NCBI GenBank assembly: GCA_016223165.1
Contig: JACRPO010000009.1
Location: 1,536,300 to 1,600,299, forward strand
Origin: Burkholderiales bacterium
GTDB taxonomy: Bacteria > Pseudomonadota > Gammaproteobacteria > Burkholderiales > Burkholderiaceae_C
Length of the DNA stretch: 64,000 nt
Direction of reading: 5' to 3'
Shown here: one piece after another, positions 24,769 through 33,010 of the stretch
Layout: the number at the start of each line of letters is the position of its first letter
Position numbering within the stretch: position 1 is the stretch's first letter
Notes under the pieces: generated by a model
What the model saw: only the letters and a program-made list of their open reading frames with translations
Told to the model about the DNA's origin: nothing
Database searches by the model: none
Program-made: the position numbers and the translations under genes

Positions 24769-25770
24769 ATGACTGCCATGCCGCCGCCGCCGCAGCTGCA
24801 GCCGCGAGGCACGTTGGTGCCGCGCCTGGCGCTCGCCGTCGTGGCGCTGATGGTGTGTGTCGTCTTCGCCAGCGCCTGGCTGCGGCTCGCGCAGCCGCGC
24901 GTGGCCTGCGCCGACTGGCCCGCCTGCCGCGGCGCCACGGCCCTGGAGGGAGCGCGCGCCGCACTGGCGTCTCGCACCACTGACCGCGCCGCCGACGAGA
25001 GCCTCGGCGCGCCGCAGACCGTGCAGCGCGTGCGCGCCGTGCATCGCATCGCGGCCACGTCGGCGCTCCTGCTCGTCGTCGCGCTCGTCGTGCTGCTGCT
25101 GCGCGAGCGGCCGCGCCGGCACCGGCTGCTGCGCCCGGCGCTCGCGCTTCTTGCGCTGGCGCTGGCCTTGTCGATGCTGGGCGTGGTGACGCCGGGATCG
25201 CGCGCGCTCGCCGTGCTGCTGGGCAATCTGCTCGGCGGCTTCCTGATGCTCGCCATCGCCTTGGCGTTGACGACGCGGGCGATGACGCCGACGGAAGGGG
25301 CCACGGCGCCGACGGAAGGACCCACGGCGCCGACGGCGCGGGCCATGGCGCCGACCGCGCAATCGATGGCGCCGACCGCGCAGGCCGCCGCGAAGCTCGC
25401 GGCGCGGGAGCGCCTGCCGCGGCTCGCCCGCCGGACCTTCTGGCTGTGGCTCGTGCAAGCGGCGCTCGGTGCGCTGTCGGGCGCGCAGGCGCTGCACCTG
25501 GCGCCGCCGCTTCACCTTGCGCTCGCCGCTGTCGCGCTGCCGATGGCCGGCGTCGTCGCGTGGTCGGCGTGCCATCACCCGCAACCGGCGCCGCGCTTGC
25601 TCGGTGCGGTGCTGCTCGGCCTGCTGCCGCTGCAGTTCGCACTCGGTGCCAGCGCTGCGGCCGAGGGCGCGCCGATGCCCTGGGTGCTCGCGCACAACGT
25701 CAGCGCGGCGACAGTGCTCGGCCTCTTGTGCGCACTCGCGGCGCTGCGGTCCGAAGCCGGCATCGGTTGA
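24769..25770 (+). CDS. ctaA: Heme A synthase-like protein (COX15/CtaA family)
   Basis: A 333-residue membrane protein with about eight helices in two repeats. The first loop has the family Cys pair in CADWPAC. Conserved helix histidines appear in VHRIAATSALLL, LHLAPPLHLAL and LAHNVSAATVLG. It would convert heme O to heme A, or to a related modified heme, for the divergent heme-copper enzyme. The loop between the two halves (about 172-205) is a degenerate seven- to eight-residue repeat (TEGATAPTEGPTAPTAR) not expected in the family, apparently grown by slippage. The ATG at 24769 has no strong ribosome-binding site. Confidence 0.82.
   Translation: MTAMPPPPQLQPRGTLVPRLALAVVALMVCVVFASAWLRLAQPRVACADWPACRGATALEGARAALASRTTDRAADESLGAPQTVQRVRAVHRIAATSALLLVVALVVLLLRERPRRHRLLRPALALLALALALSMLGVVTPGSRALAVLLGNLLGGFLMLAIALALTTRAMTPTEGATAPTEGPTAPTARAMAPTAQSMAPTAQAAAKLAARERLPRLARRTFWLWLVQAALGALSGAQALHLAPPLHLALAAVALPMAGVVAWSACHHPQPAPRLLGAVLLGLLPLQFALGASAAAEGAPMPWVLAHNVSAATVLGLLCALAALRSEAGIG
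25282..25383 (+). repeat. Degenerate in-frame tandem repeat within the ctaA-like gene
   Basis: About five units built on GCGCCGACGG / GCGCCGACCG with 21-24 bp periodicity encode the APT-rich loop between the two halves of the heme A synthase-like protein. All units keep the frame. Confidence 0.7.
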
Positions 25771-25841
25771 CGGCATTCGGTCGACGGCATCGGTCGAACA
25801 TGCGCATGCGCTGTTGCGCGCGCGCCGAGCCGCTTCCTTCC

Positions 25842-25855
25842 TTGAACCAAGTCAA
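25842..25855. promoter_or_regulatory. Fnr/Dnr-type site upstream of nirS
   Basis: TTGAACCAAGTCAA has both TTGA/TCAA half-site cores with correct spacing. It lies 157 bp upstream of the nirS start in a 240-bp gap that otherwise shows no gene. Confidence 0.65.
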
Positions 25856-26011
25856 TGAAGGGCGACCGCCTCGCGCCGACGATGCGTCCGCTCGAGGCGA
25901 GGACTTGCAGCCCCTCGCCGGGCCCAGCGGAGCAACGAAGCTCCGATGGCGTTTGCGCTGCACGGGCCGCGAGCCCGAAGGCTCGACCCGCAAGAACATG
26001 GAGTGCATGAA

Positions 26012-27775
26012 ATGAGCAAGCGCCTTCCGACCCGAGCGACGCGGCCGGCCCGCCTTTCGTGGGTCATGGTCAGCGCGATCAGCGCCGCGCTGGGCACGAT
26101 GATGCTGACGGCCGGCGCGCAGGCGCAGCAGCCGGCGGCCGCACCGGCGGCACCGGCCGCCGCGGGTGCGACGGCCCCCGAGATGACCGCCGCCGAAGTG
26201 GAGGCGGGCAAGAAGATCTACTTCGAGCGCTGCGCCGGCTGCCACGGCGTGCTGCGCAAGGGCGCCACCGGCAAGAACCTCGAGCCGCACTGGACGCGCA
26301 AGGCCAAGGACGGCACCACCACCGAAGGCGGCACGCTCAAGCTCGGCACCGGCCGGCTCGAGAAGATCATCGGCCTCGGCACCGAGGGCGGGATGGTCAA
26401 CTACGACGACATCCTGACCAAGGAAGAGATCAACATCATGGCGCGCTACATCCAGCGCACGCCCGATGTGCCGCCCGAGTTCAGCCTGAGGGACATGCAG
26501 GCCTCGTGGAAGCTGATCGTGCCCGTGGCCGAGCGCCCGAAGGCGCCGATGCACAAGATCAACCTGAAGAACATCTTCGCCGTCACGCTGCGCGACACCG
26601 GCAAGCTGGCGCTCATCGACGGCGACACCAAGCAGATCTGGCAGATCCTCGACACCGGCTACGCGGTGCACATCTCGCGCCTCTCGGCGAGCGGCCGCTA
26701 CGTCTACACGGTGGGCCGCGACGGCCTCGTGACGCTCATCGACATGTGGTTCGAGGTGCCCAAGACGGTGGCCAGCATCCGCATGGGCTCCGATGCACGC
26801 AGCGTCGACACGAGCAAGTTCAAGGGCTTCGAGGACAAGTACCTCATCGGCGGCAGCTACTGGCCGCCGCAGTACTCGATCATGGAAGGCGAGACGCTCA
26901 AGCCGCTGAAGGTGGTGTCCACGCGCGGCATGACCGTCGACGGCGACTACCACCCCGAGCCGCGTGTCGCCTCGATCGTCTCCTCGCACATCAAGCCCGA
27001 GTGGGTGGTGAACATCAAGGAGACGGGGCAGATCCTGCTCGTCGACTACAGCGACATCAAGAACCTGCGCACGACGACGATCGAGAGCGCCAAGTTCCTG
27101 CACGACGGCGGCTGGGACATCACCAAGCGCTACTTCCTGGTGGCTGCGAATGCCAGCCACAAGATCGCCGCCGTCGACACCAAGACCGGCAAGCTGGCGG
27201 CGCTCGTCGACACCAAGAAGATCCCGCACCCGGGCCGCGGCGCCAACTTCTTCCACCCGCAGTTCGGGCCGGTGTGGGCCACGGGGCACCTCGGCGACCC
27301 GGTGATCTCGCTCATCTCCACGCCCTCGGACAAGCCGGCGCACGCCAAGTTCAAGCAACACAACTGGAAGGTCGTGCAGGAGCTCAAGATGCCCGGCGCC
27401 GGCAACCTGTTCGTGAAGACGCACCCGAAGAGCCAGCACCTGTGGGCCGACCTGCCGATGAACCCCGAGCGCGAGAACACCGAGAGCGTGTACGTGTTCG
27501 ACCTCACCGACCTGAGCAAGGCACCGCGCAAGCTCGACGTGGCCAAGGACAGCGGCCTGCCCGAGACGAAGGCGCTGCGCCGCGTCACGCACCCCGAGTT
27601 CAACCAGGCCGGCGACGAGGTGTGGCTATCGCTGTGGGGTGGCAAGACCGACCGCTCGGCCATCGTCATCTACGACGACAAGACGCTCAAGCTCAAGAAG
27701 GTGATCACCGACCCGAACATGATCACGCCGACGGGCAAGTTCAACGTCTTCAACACGCAGTTCGACATCTACTGA
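26012..27775 (+). CDS. nirS: Cytochrome cd1 nitrite reductase
   Basis: A 587-residue periplasmic enzyme reducing nitrite to NO. The signal peptide ends near residue 39 (AGAQAQ). A 20-residue Ala/Pro linker follows, then the cytochrome c domain with C74-AGC-H78. The eight-bladed d1-heme propeller includes YAVHISRLSASGRYVYTVGR, MTVDGDYHPEPRVASIV and LWADLPMNPE, and ends FNTQFDIY. The ATG at 26012 was chosen because an upstream in-frame Met gives no signal peptide. The operon continues with nirT, a cytochrome and a cupredoxin. Heme d1 biosynthesis genes (nirF, D-L-G-H, J, E) are not in the window and must be elsewhere. An Fnr/Dnr site lies upstream. Confidence 0.97.
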   Translation: MSKRLPTRATRPARLSWVMVSAISAALGTMMLTAGAQAQQPAAAPAAPAAAGATAPEMTAAEVEAGKKIYFERCAGCHGVLRKGATGKNLEPHWTRKAKDGTTTEGGTLKLGTGRLEKIIGLGTEGGMVNYDDILTKEEINIMARYIQRTPDVPPEFSLRDMQASWKLIVPVAERPKAPMHKINLKNIFAVTLRDTGKLALIDGDTKQIWQILDTGYAVHISRLSASGRYVYTVGRDGLVTLIDMWFEVPKTVASIRMGSDARSVDTSKFKGFEDKYLIGGSYWPPQYSIMEGETLKPLKVVSTRGMTVDGDYHPEPRVASIVSSHIKPEWVVNIKETGQILLVDYSDIKNLRTTTIESAKFLHDGGWDITKRYFLVAANASHKIAAVDTKTGKLAALVDTKKIPHPGRGANFFHPQFGPVWATGHLGDPVISLISTPSDKPAHAKFKQHNWKVVQELKMPGAGNLFVKTHPKSQHLWADLPMNPERENTESVYVFDLTDLSKAPRKLDVAKDSGLPETKALRRVTHPEFNQAGDEVWLSLWGGKTDRSAIVIYDDKTLKLKKVITDPNMITPTGKFNVFNTQFDIY

Positions 27776-27797
27776 GAAGACGCGAGAGGGCCCCGAC

Positions 27798-28385
27798 GTG
27801 AATGCTTCCGCAAAGTCCGGATGGTGGGTCCGCCTGCGCCGGCCGAGCACGAGCTGGTCGGTGTTGACGCTGCTCGTGGCGGGCTTCGCCGGCGGGGTGA
27901 TGTTCTGGGGCGGCTTCAACACCGTCGTCGAGGCGACCAACACCGAGGCCTTCTGCACCGGTTGCCACGAGATGCGCGACAACGTCTACAAGGAATATTC
28001 GGCCAACACCATCCACTACACCAACCGCACCGGCGTGCGCGCGGTGTGCTCCGACTGCCATGTGCCGAAAGAGTGGGGGCCGAAGATGATGCGCAAGGTG
28101 CAGGCCTCGCGCGAGCTGTGGGGCAAGATGACCGGCACCATCGACACGCGCGAGAAGTTCGAGGCCAAGCGCCTGCAGCTCGCCGAGCGCGAGTGGGCGC
28201 GCATGAAGGCCAACGATTCGCTCGAGTGCCGCAACTGCCACACGCTGAAGAGCATGGACCCCGAGCGGCAGAAGCCGCGCGCGAAGAAGAGCCACGAGCT
28301 GGCGGTGAAGAGCGGCGAGACCTGCATCGACTGCCACAAGGGCATCGCCCACCACAAGCCCAAGGGCATGAAGGAAGAAGACTGA
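27798..28385 (+). CDS. nirT: NapC/NirT-type tetraheme quinol dehydrogenase
   Basis: A 195-residue membrane-anchored cytochrome. One N-terminal helix (about 20-40) is followed by four c-type heme sites: C53TGCH, C84SDCH, C144RNCH and C176IDCH. This is the NapC/NirT family, which oxidises quinol and reduces periplasmic partners. Following nirS by 22 bp, it probably feeds electrons to NirS directly or through the next two proteins. It has four heme motifs and no C-terminal fifth heme. Confidence 0.93.
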   Translation: MNASAKSGWWVRLRRPSTSWSVLTLLVAGFAGGVMFWGGFNTVVEATNTEAFCTGCHEMRDNVYKEYSANTIHYTNRTGVRAVCSDCHVPKEWGPKMMRKVQASRELWGKMTGTIDTREKFEAKRLQLAEREWARMKANDSLECRNCHTLKSMDPERQKPRAKKSHELAVKSGETCIDCHKGIAHHKPKGMKEED

Positions 28386-28387
28386 CG

Positions 28388-29260
28388 ATGAACAAGCTGT
28401 ACACCCTGGGCGCCATCGCCGCCGCCGTTGCGGCGATCTCGTTGCCCGTCCTGGCCGCACCGCCCGACTGGGGCAAGGTCCCGGCGAAGACCATCACCGT
28501 CTTCTACCCCGGCGCCAGCCCGATCGAGTGGATCACGAAGGGCAGCGAGCACGGCGGCGCGCGCGCGATGCGCAAGGGCGAGAGCTGCGCCAGCTGCCAC
28601 CACGACGAGGCGGCCGACATGGGCAAGAAGATGGCCACCGGCCAGAAGCTCGAGCCCAAGCCGATCAAGGGCAAGGCCGCGGCCATCCCGGTGCAGGTAC
28701 AGGCCGCCAACGACGGCGCCAACCTCTACCTGCGCTTCAGCTGGAAGCAGCCCGCCGGCTCCGGCGGCGACAAGATGGACAAGGACAACCCGGTCAAGCT
28801 GGCCTTCATGCTCGAGGACAACAAGATCCCCGGCGCCAACCTCTCGGGCTGCTGGGAGACCTGCCACGCCGACGCGCGCACGATGCCCGACGCCAAGGAC
28901 GACAAGAAGACCAAGTACGTCAAGGACGGGGCGCTCGCCGGCGGCAAGTTCTACGACCTCGTGCAGTGGACGAGCGGCAAGGGCGCGAAGTTCGACGGCC
29001 ACGTCGCCGACAAGCGCGTGATGGAAGGCGGCAAGGCCCTCGTCGATGCCAAGGGCGAGAAGAAGGGCGACGAGTGGGTCGTCACCTTCACGCGCAAGCT
29101 TGCCGGCGGTGAAGGCGACGTCGCGCTGGCGAGCGGCAAGACGGTCAACTTCGGCTTCGCCATCCACGACGACCACGCTGCCGGCCGCTACCACCACGTG
29201 TCGCTCGGCTACACGCTCGGCCTGGACACCAAGGCCGACATCAGCGCCAACAAGCAGTGA
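28388..29260 (+). CDS. Exported cytochrome with EB_dh-like heme domain
   Basis: A 290-residue protein with a signal peptide ending VLAAP. A c-type heme site CASCH (C67-H71) is followed by a domain resembling the heme-binding subunit of ethylbenzene/DMS dehydrogenases (AANDGANLYLRFSWKQ, VKLAFMLEDN, GKTVNFGFAIHDDHAAGRYH). A second Cys pair appears as C155-WET-C159-H160, which is C-x3-C-H rather than C-x2-C-H. It starts 2 bp after nirT and shares a GTGA overlap with the following cupredoxin gene. It is probably an electron carrier between NirT and NirS, but no role is proven for this family here. Confidence 0.8.
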   Translation: MNKLYTLGAIAAAVAAISLPVLAAPPDWGKVPAKTITVFYPGASPIEWITKGSEHGGARAMRKGESCASCHHDEAADMGKKMATGQKLEPKPIKGKAAAIPVQVQAANDGANLYLRFSWKQPAGSGGDKMDKDNPVKLAFMLEDNKIPGANLSGCWETCHADARTMPDAKDDKKTKYVKDGALAGGKFYDLVQWTSGKGAKFDGHVADKRVMEGGKALVDAKGEKKGDEWVVTFTRKLAGGEGDVALASGKTVNFGFAIHDDHAAGRYHHVSLGYTLGLDTKADISANKQ

Positions 29261-29673
29261 GCAAGCGCGCCGGCGCCGCACGCTGCGAGCCGGGCGAACC
29301 GCGTCGGCGGAGCCTCGTCGTCGGCTCGGTGCTGGCCGGCGCGGCCACGGCCGGCGGGCTCGCCGGACTGAGCGGCGTGACCGCTGCCATCGCGGCCGAC
29401 GCCGTCGTCGACGTCGAGATCAAGGGCAACCTCTTCGTGCCCGAGGCAGTGACCATCACGCCCGGCACGACCGTGCGCTGGACCAACCACGAACGGCGCA
29501 CGACGCACTCGGTGCTCTTCCCGGCCGAGAGCCTGGAGTCCGAACGCCTGCTGCCCGGCGACAGTTGGCAGCGCAAGTTCGACAAGCCCGGCCGCCATCC
29601 CTACACCTGCGGGCCGCATGCGGAGATGAAGGGGCTGGTGGTGGCCGAGCAGGTGCCGTTCCCGCCGAAGTGA
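29257..29673 (+). CDS. Exported cupredoxin (plastocyanin/azurin-like)
   Basis: A 138-residue blue copper protein starting at GTG within the preceding stop (GTGA). The leader contains RRRSLVVG and a hydrophobic stretch, possibly a Tat signal. The copper ligands are H84 (TTHSVLF), C118 and H121 (YTCGPH), and M124 (AEM), the type 1 set. The mature domain is about 90 residues. As the last gene of the nirS operon it may carry electrons to NirS or to the CuA-type nor-like enzyme. Confidence 0.88.
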   Translation: MSKRAGAARCEPGEPRRRSLVVGSVLAGAATAGGLAGLSGVTAAIAADAVVDVEIKGNLFVPEAVTITPGTTVRWTNHERRTTHSVLFPAESLESERLLPGDSWQRKFDKPGRHPYTCGPHAEMKGLVVAEQVPFPPK

Positions 29674-29724
29674 TCCCACTGAGGTGATCGGCGTCGATCG
29701 ACCCCCGGCGCCTCCCCAGACCCA

Positions 29725-29738
29725 TTGACATCGATCAA
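29725..29738. promoter_or_regulatory. Fnr/Dnr-type site upstream of narK1
   Basis: TTGACATCGATCAA fits the consensus TTGAY-N4-ATCAA exactly. It lies 166 bp upstream of narK1, the first gene of the nar operon. Confidence 0.75.
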
Positions 29739-29903
29739 GCCGCGAGCACTTCGCGGCCGCGCTAGTTCCACGGAACTACGCCGATGCACTCGGCCCCAGT
29801 CCGGCCCTAGTCCTTCGCGGCTGCGTCTCCTGGTCTTCAGGTGGATGTTCAAGAGCGGCGCCGTTGACGAAAGTCCTGCCATCCAAGGAAGGAAAGACAG
29901 GAC

Positions 29904-31232
29904 ATGGCCTCCACCCCTGCCGCGAGCGCCGCCAAGGCCAGCGCCGCAGCCCCCGAACAAGACGCCGCGACGCGCCGCAAGGCCTGGTCGGTGCTGGTCG
30001 TCAGCACGTTCGCCTTCACGGTGTGCTTCATGGTCTGGATGATGTTCGGCGTCATCGGCATCCCGCTGAAGAAGGAGCTTGGCCTCAACGCCACCGAATT
30101 CGGCCTGCTCACCGCGACGCCCGTGCTCACCGGCTCGCTGATCCGCGTGCCGCTCGGTATCTGGACCGACAAGTACGGCGGCCGCATCGTCATGGCGCTG
30201 CTGATGGCCGTCACCGTGCCGGCGATCTGGCTCATGGCCTACGCCACGCAGTTCTGGCACTTCCTCGTCATCGGCCTCTTCGTCGGCCTGGCCGGCGGCT
30301 CGTTCAGCGTCGGCACGCCCTACGTCGCGCGCTGGTTCCCGGCCCATCGGCGCGGCATGGCGATGGGCGTCTACGGCGCCGGCAATTCGGGCTCGGCGGT
30401 GAACAAGTTCGTGGCGCCGGCCATCCTCGTCGCCTTCGGCTGGGCGATGGTGCCGCAGGTCTACGCCGCGGTCATGCTCGGCACCGTCATCCTGTTCTGG
30501 TTCGTCAGCCACCACGACACGACGCACGTCGTGCCGAGCCACACGCGCTTCGTCGACCAGCTGAAGATGCTGAAGGACCCGCGGGTCATCAAGTACTGCC
30601 AGTACTACAGCATCGTGTTCGGCGGCTACGTGGCGCTGGCGCTGTGGATGGTGCAGTACTACGTCGGCGAATTCGGCCTCGACATCCGCGTCGCGGCGCT
30701 GCTCGCCGCCTGCTTCAGCCTGCCCGGCGGCGTGCTGCGCGCCATCGGCGGCGTGCTCAGCGACAAGTACGGCGCGCACAAGGTCACCTGGTGGGTGATG
30801 TGGGTGAGCTGGATCTGCCTGTTCCTGTTGTCGTACCCGCAGACGCAGTTCACGGTGCTCACCGTGAACGGCCCGAAGACCTTCGCGATCGGCCTCAACG
30901 TCTTCTGGTTCACGGTGCTGATGTTCATCCTCGGCGTCGCCTGGGCCTTCGGCAAGGCGAGCGTCTTCAAGTACATCGGCGACGAGTACCCGCACAACAT
31001 CGGCACCGTCAGCGGCATCGTCGGCCTGGCCGGCGGCCTCGGCGGTTTCGTGCTGCCGATCATGTTCGGCGCGCTGATGGACTTCACCGGCATCCGCTCC
31101 AGCGCCTTCATGCTGATGTACGGCGTCGTCTGGGTGTCGCTCATCTGGATGTACTGGACCGAAGTCCGCCGCACCGAGCTCATGGGCGAGCACGCCTCGC
31201 CGTCACCGCTTTCCCGGTCGTTCGCCAGCTAG
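29904..31232 (+). CDS. narK1: Nitrate/nitrite transporter NarK, type 1
   Basis: A 442-residue MFS carrier of the nitrate/nitrite porter family with 12 helices. The signature segments are IRVPLGIWTDKYGGRIV, GLFVGLAGGSFSVGTPYVAR and VGLAGGLGGFVLPIMFG. AAGGAAAG lies before the ATG. Type 1 NarK proteins usually act as nitrate-proton symporters. It is the first gene of narK1-K2-K3-G-H-J-I and is preceded by an Fnr/Dnr site. A long inverted repeat overlaps its stop codon. Confidence 0.93.
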   Translation: MASTPAASAAKASAAAPEQDAATRRKAWSVLVVSTFAFTVCFMVWMMFGVIGIPLKKELGLNATEFGLLTATPVLTGSLIRVPLGIWTDKYGGRIVMALLMAVTVPAIWLMAYATQFWHFLVIGLFVGLAGGSFSVGTPYVARWFPAHRRGMAMGVYGAGNSGSAVNKFVAPAILVAFGWAMVPQVYAAVMLGTVILFWFVSHHDTTHVVPSHTRFVDQLKMLKDPRVIKYCQYYSIVFGGYVALALWMVQYYVGEFGLDIRVAALLAACFSLPGGVLRAIGGVLSDKYGAHKVTWWVMWVSWICLFLLSYPQTQFTVLTVNGPKTFAIGLNVFWFTVLMFILGVAWAFGKASVFKYIGDEYPHNIGTVSGIVGLAGGLGGFVLPIMFGALMDFTGIRSSAFMLMYGVVWVSLIWMYWTEVRRTELMGEHASPSPLSRSFAS

Positions 31233-31268
31233 TTCGTTTCGACATCCTCCTCACTTCGCGAACGACCG
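31215..31268. repeat. 11-bp perfect inverted repeat with flanking direct repeat
   Basis: CGGTCGTTCGC (31215-31225) pairs with GCGAACGACCG (31258-31268) across a 32-nt loop that contains the narK1 stop codon. ACCGCTTTCC occurs directly repeated at both arms. It ends 29 bp before the narK2 start and could form an RNA hairpin tuning narK1/narK2 expression or stability. Confidence 0.7.
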
Positions 31269-31297
31269 CTTTCCATTCCGCCTCGAGGGAGTTCCCC

Positions 31298-32953
31298 ATG
31301 GCCATCCATGCCGTTGCCCCGCCCGCCGCCGCCCCGCGCAGCACAGGCGCCGATGTCGCCGACTGGCGCCCCGAAGACCCGGCCTTCTGGGAGTCCACCG
31401 GCAAGCGCATCGCCTACCGCAACCTCTGGATCTCGGTGCCGGCGCTGCTGTGCGGCTTCGCGGTGTGGGGCATGTGGGGAATCATCACCGTGCAGATGCT
31501 CAACCTGGGCTTCCCGTTCACCCAGGCCGAGCTCTTCACGCTCACCGCCATCGCCGGCATCGCCGGCGCGACGATGCGCATCCCGGCCTCGTTCCTCATC
31601 CGCCTGGCGGGTGGGCGCAACACCATCTTCCTCACCACCGCGATGCTGCTGGCGCCGGCCATCGGCACCGGCATCGCGCTGCAGCACAAGGACTGGCCGC
31701 TGTGGGTGTTCCAGCTCATGGCGCTGTGGTCGGGCGTGGGCGGCGGCAACTTCGCGAGCTCCATGTCCAACATCAACACCTTCTTCCCGAAGCGGCTGCA
31801 GGGCACGGCGCTCGGCCTCAATGCCGGCATCGGCAACTTCGGCGTCACGACGATGCAGATCGTCATTCCGCTCGTGATGACGGTCGGCCTGTTCGGTGCG
31901 TTCGGCGGCGAGCCGATGACGCTGATGAAGGACAGCGGCTGGATCCTCGGCAAGATCAAGGCGGGCACGCCGACCTGGATCCAGAACGCCGGCTTCGCGT
32001 GGGTGCTGTCGCTGGTGCCGCTGTCGGTGCTGTGCTGGTTCGGCATGAACAACCTGAAGACGGTGACGCCCGCCAGCGGCTCGCCCGTCGTCGCCTTCGC
32101 CAAGATCACCTGGCTCTACACGCTCGCCTTCATCCCCTCGATCATCGGCCTGTTCCTGTACCTGCCCAAGCCCACGGGGCTCGGCCTCATCAGCATGTGG
32201 GTGGCGATCCCGCTCGACATCGTGAGCGCGCTGCTCATCATGAAGCTCGCCGCCTTCGGCCCGATGAAGGAGAACGTCGCCAAGCAGTTCGCGATCTTCT
32301 CGAACAAGCACACGTGGTCGATGACGGCGCTGTACATCGTCACCTTCGGCTCGTTCATCGGCTTCTCGATGGCGCTGCCGCTGTCGATCACGGTCATCTT
32401 TGGCATCAGCCACGTGCCCGATGCGGCCGGCGTGCTGCAGCACACGCTGAAGAACCCGAACGCGCCTTCGGCCTTCACCTATGCCTGGATCGGTCCCTTC
32501 GTCGGCGCGGCGGTGCGGCCGATCGGCGGCTGGATCTCCGACAAGGTCGGCGGCTCCATCGTCACGCAGATCATCTCGGCGGTGATGGTGCTGGCCTCGG
32601 CGGCGGTGGGCTACGTGATGATGCAAGCCTACGGCTCGGCGACGCCGGAGCAGTACTTCCCGGCCTTCATCGGCCTGTTCATCGTGCTGTTCTTCGCCAG
32701 CGGCGTCGGCAACGGCTCGACCTTCCGCACCATCGGCGTCATCTTCGACCGCACGCAGGCCGGCCCCGTGCTCGGCTGGACTTCGGCCATCGCGGCCTAC
32801 GGCGCCTTCGTCGCGCCCATCGTCATCGGCGACCAGATCAAGGCCGGCACGCCGCAGGTGGCGATGTACGGCTTCGCCGCCTTCTATGCCGTGTGCCTGG
32901 TGCTGAATTGGTGGTTCTACCTGCGGCGCGGCGCCGAGGTGAAGAACCCCTGA
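31298..32953 (+). CDS. narK2: Nitrate/nitrite transporter NarK, type 2
   Basis: A 551-residue MFS carrier, longer than type 1. About 45 polar residues (WRPEDPAFWESTGKRIAYRN) precede the first helix. The porter signatures are SGVGGGNFASSMSNINTFFP, GLNAGIGNFGVTTMQ and SGVGNGSTFRTIGVIF. Type 2 NarK proteins typically exchange nitrate for nitrite, and narK1-narK2 pairs are common in betaproteobacterial nar operons. The ATG at 31298 is preceded by GAGGGAG. Confidence 0.93.
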   Translation: MAIHAVAPPAAAPRSTGADVADWRPEDPAFWESTGKRIAYRNLWISVPALLCGFAVWGMWGIITVQMLNLGFPFTQAELFTLTAIAGIAGATMRIPASFLIRLAGGRNTIFLTTAMLLAPAIGTGIALQHKDWPLWVFQLMALWSGVGGGNFASSMSNINTFFPKRLQGTALGLNAGIGNFGVTTMQIVIPLVMTVGLFGAFGGEPMTLMKDSGWILGKIKAGTPTWIQNAGFAWVLSLVPLSVLCWFGMNNLKTVTPASGSPVVAFAKITWLYTLAFIPSIIGLFLYLPKPTGLGLISMWVAIPLDIVSALLIMKLAAFGPMKENVAKQFAIFSNKHTWSMTALYIVTFGSFIGFSMALPLSITVIFGISHVPDAAGVLQHTLKNPNAPSAFTYAWIGPFVGAAVRPIGGWISDKVGGSIVTQIISAVMVLASAAVGYVMMQAYGSATPEQYFPAFIGLFIVLFFASGVGNGSTFRTIGVIFDRTQAGPVLGWTSAIAAYGAFVAPIVIGDQIKAGTPQVAMYGFAAFYAVCLVLNWWFYLRRGAEVKNP

Positions 32954-33010
32954 ACTGCGTTGCCGAGCTGGCCATCGCCGCCTCGCCGTGACCGCGTCGT
33001 GAGCTTTGCC

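Noticed and set aside
25946..26011. Upstream in-frame start for nirS
   Set aside because: It would add 22 charged residues before the signal peptide. The ATG at 26012 gives a normal exported leader.
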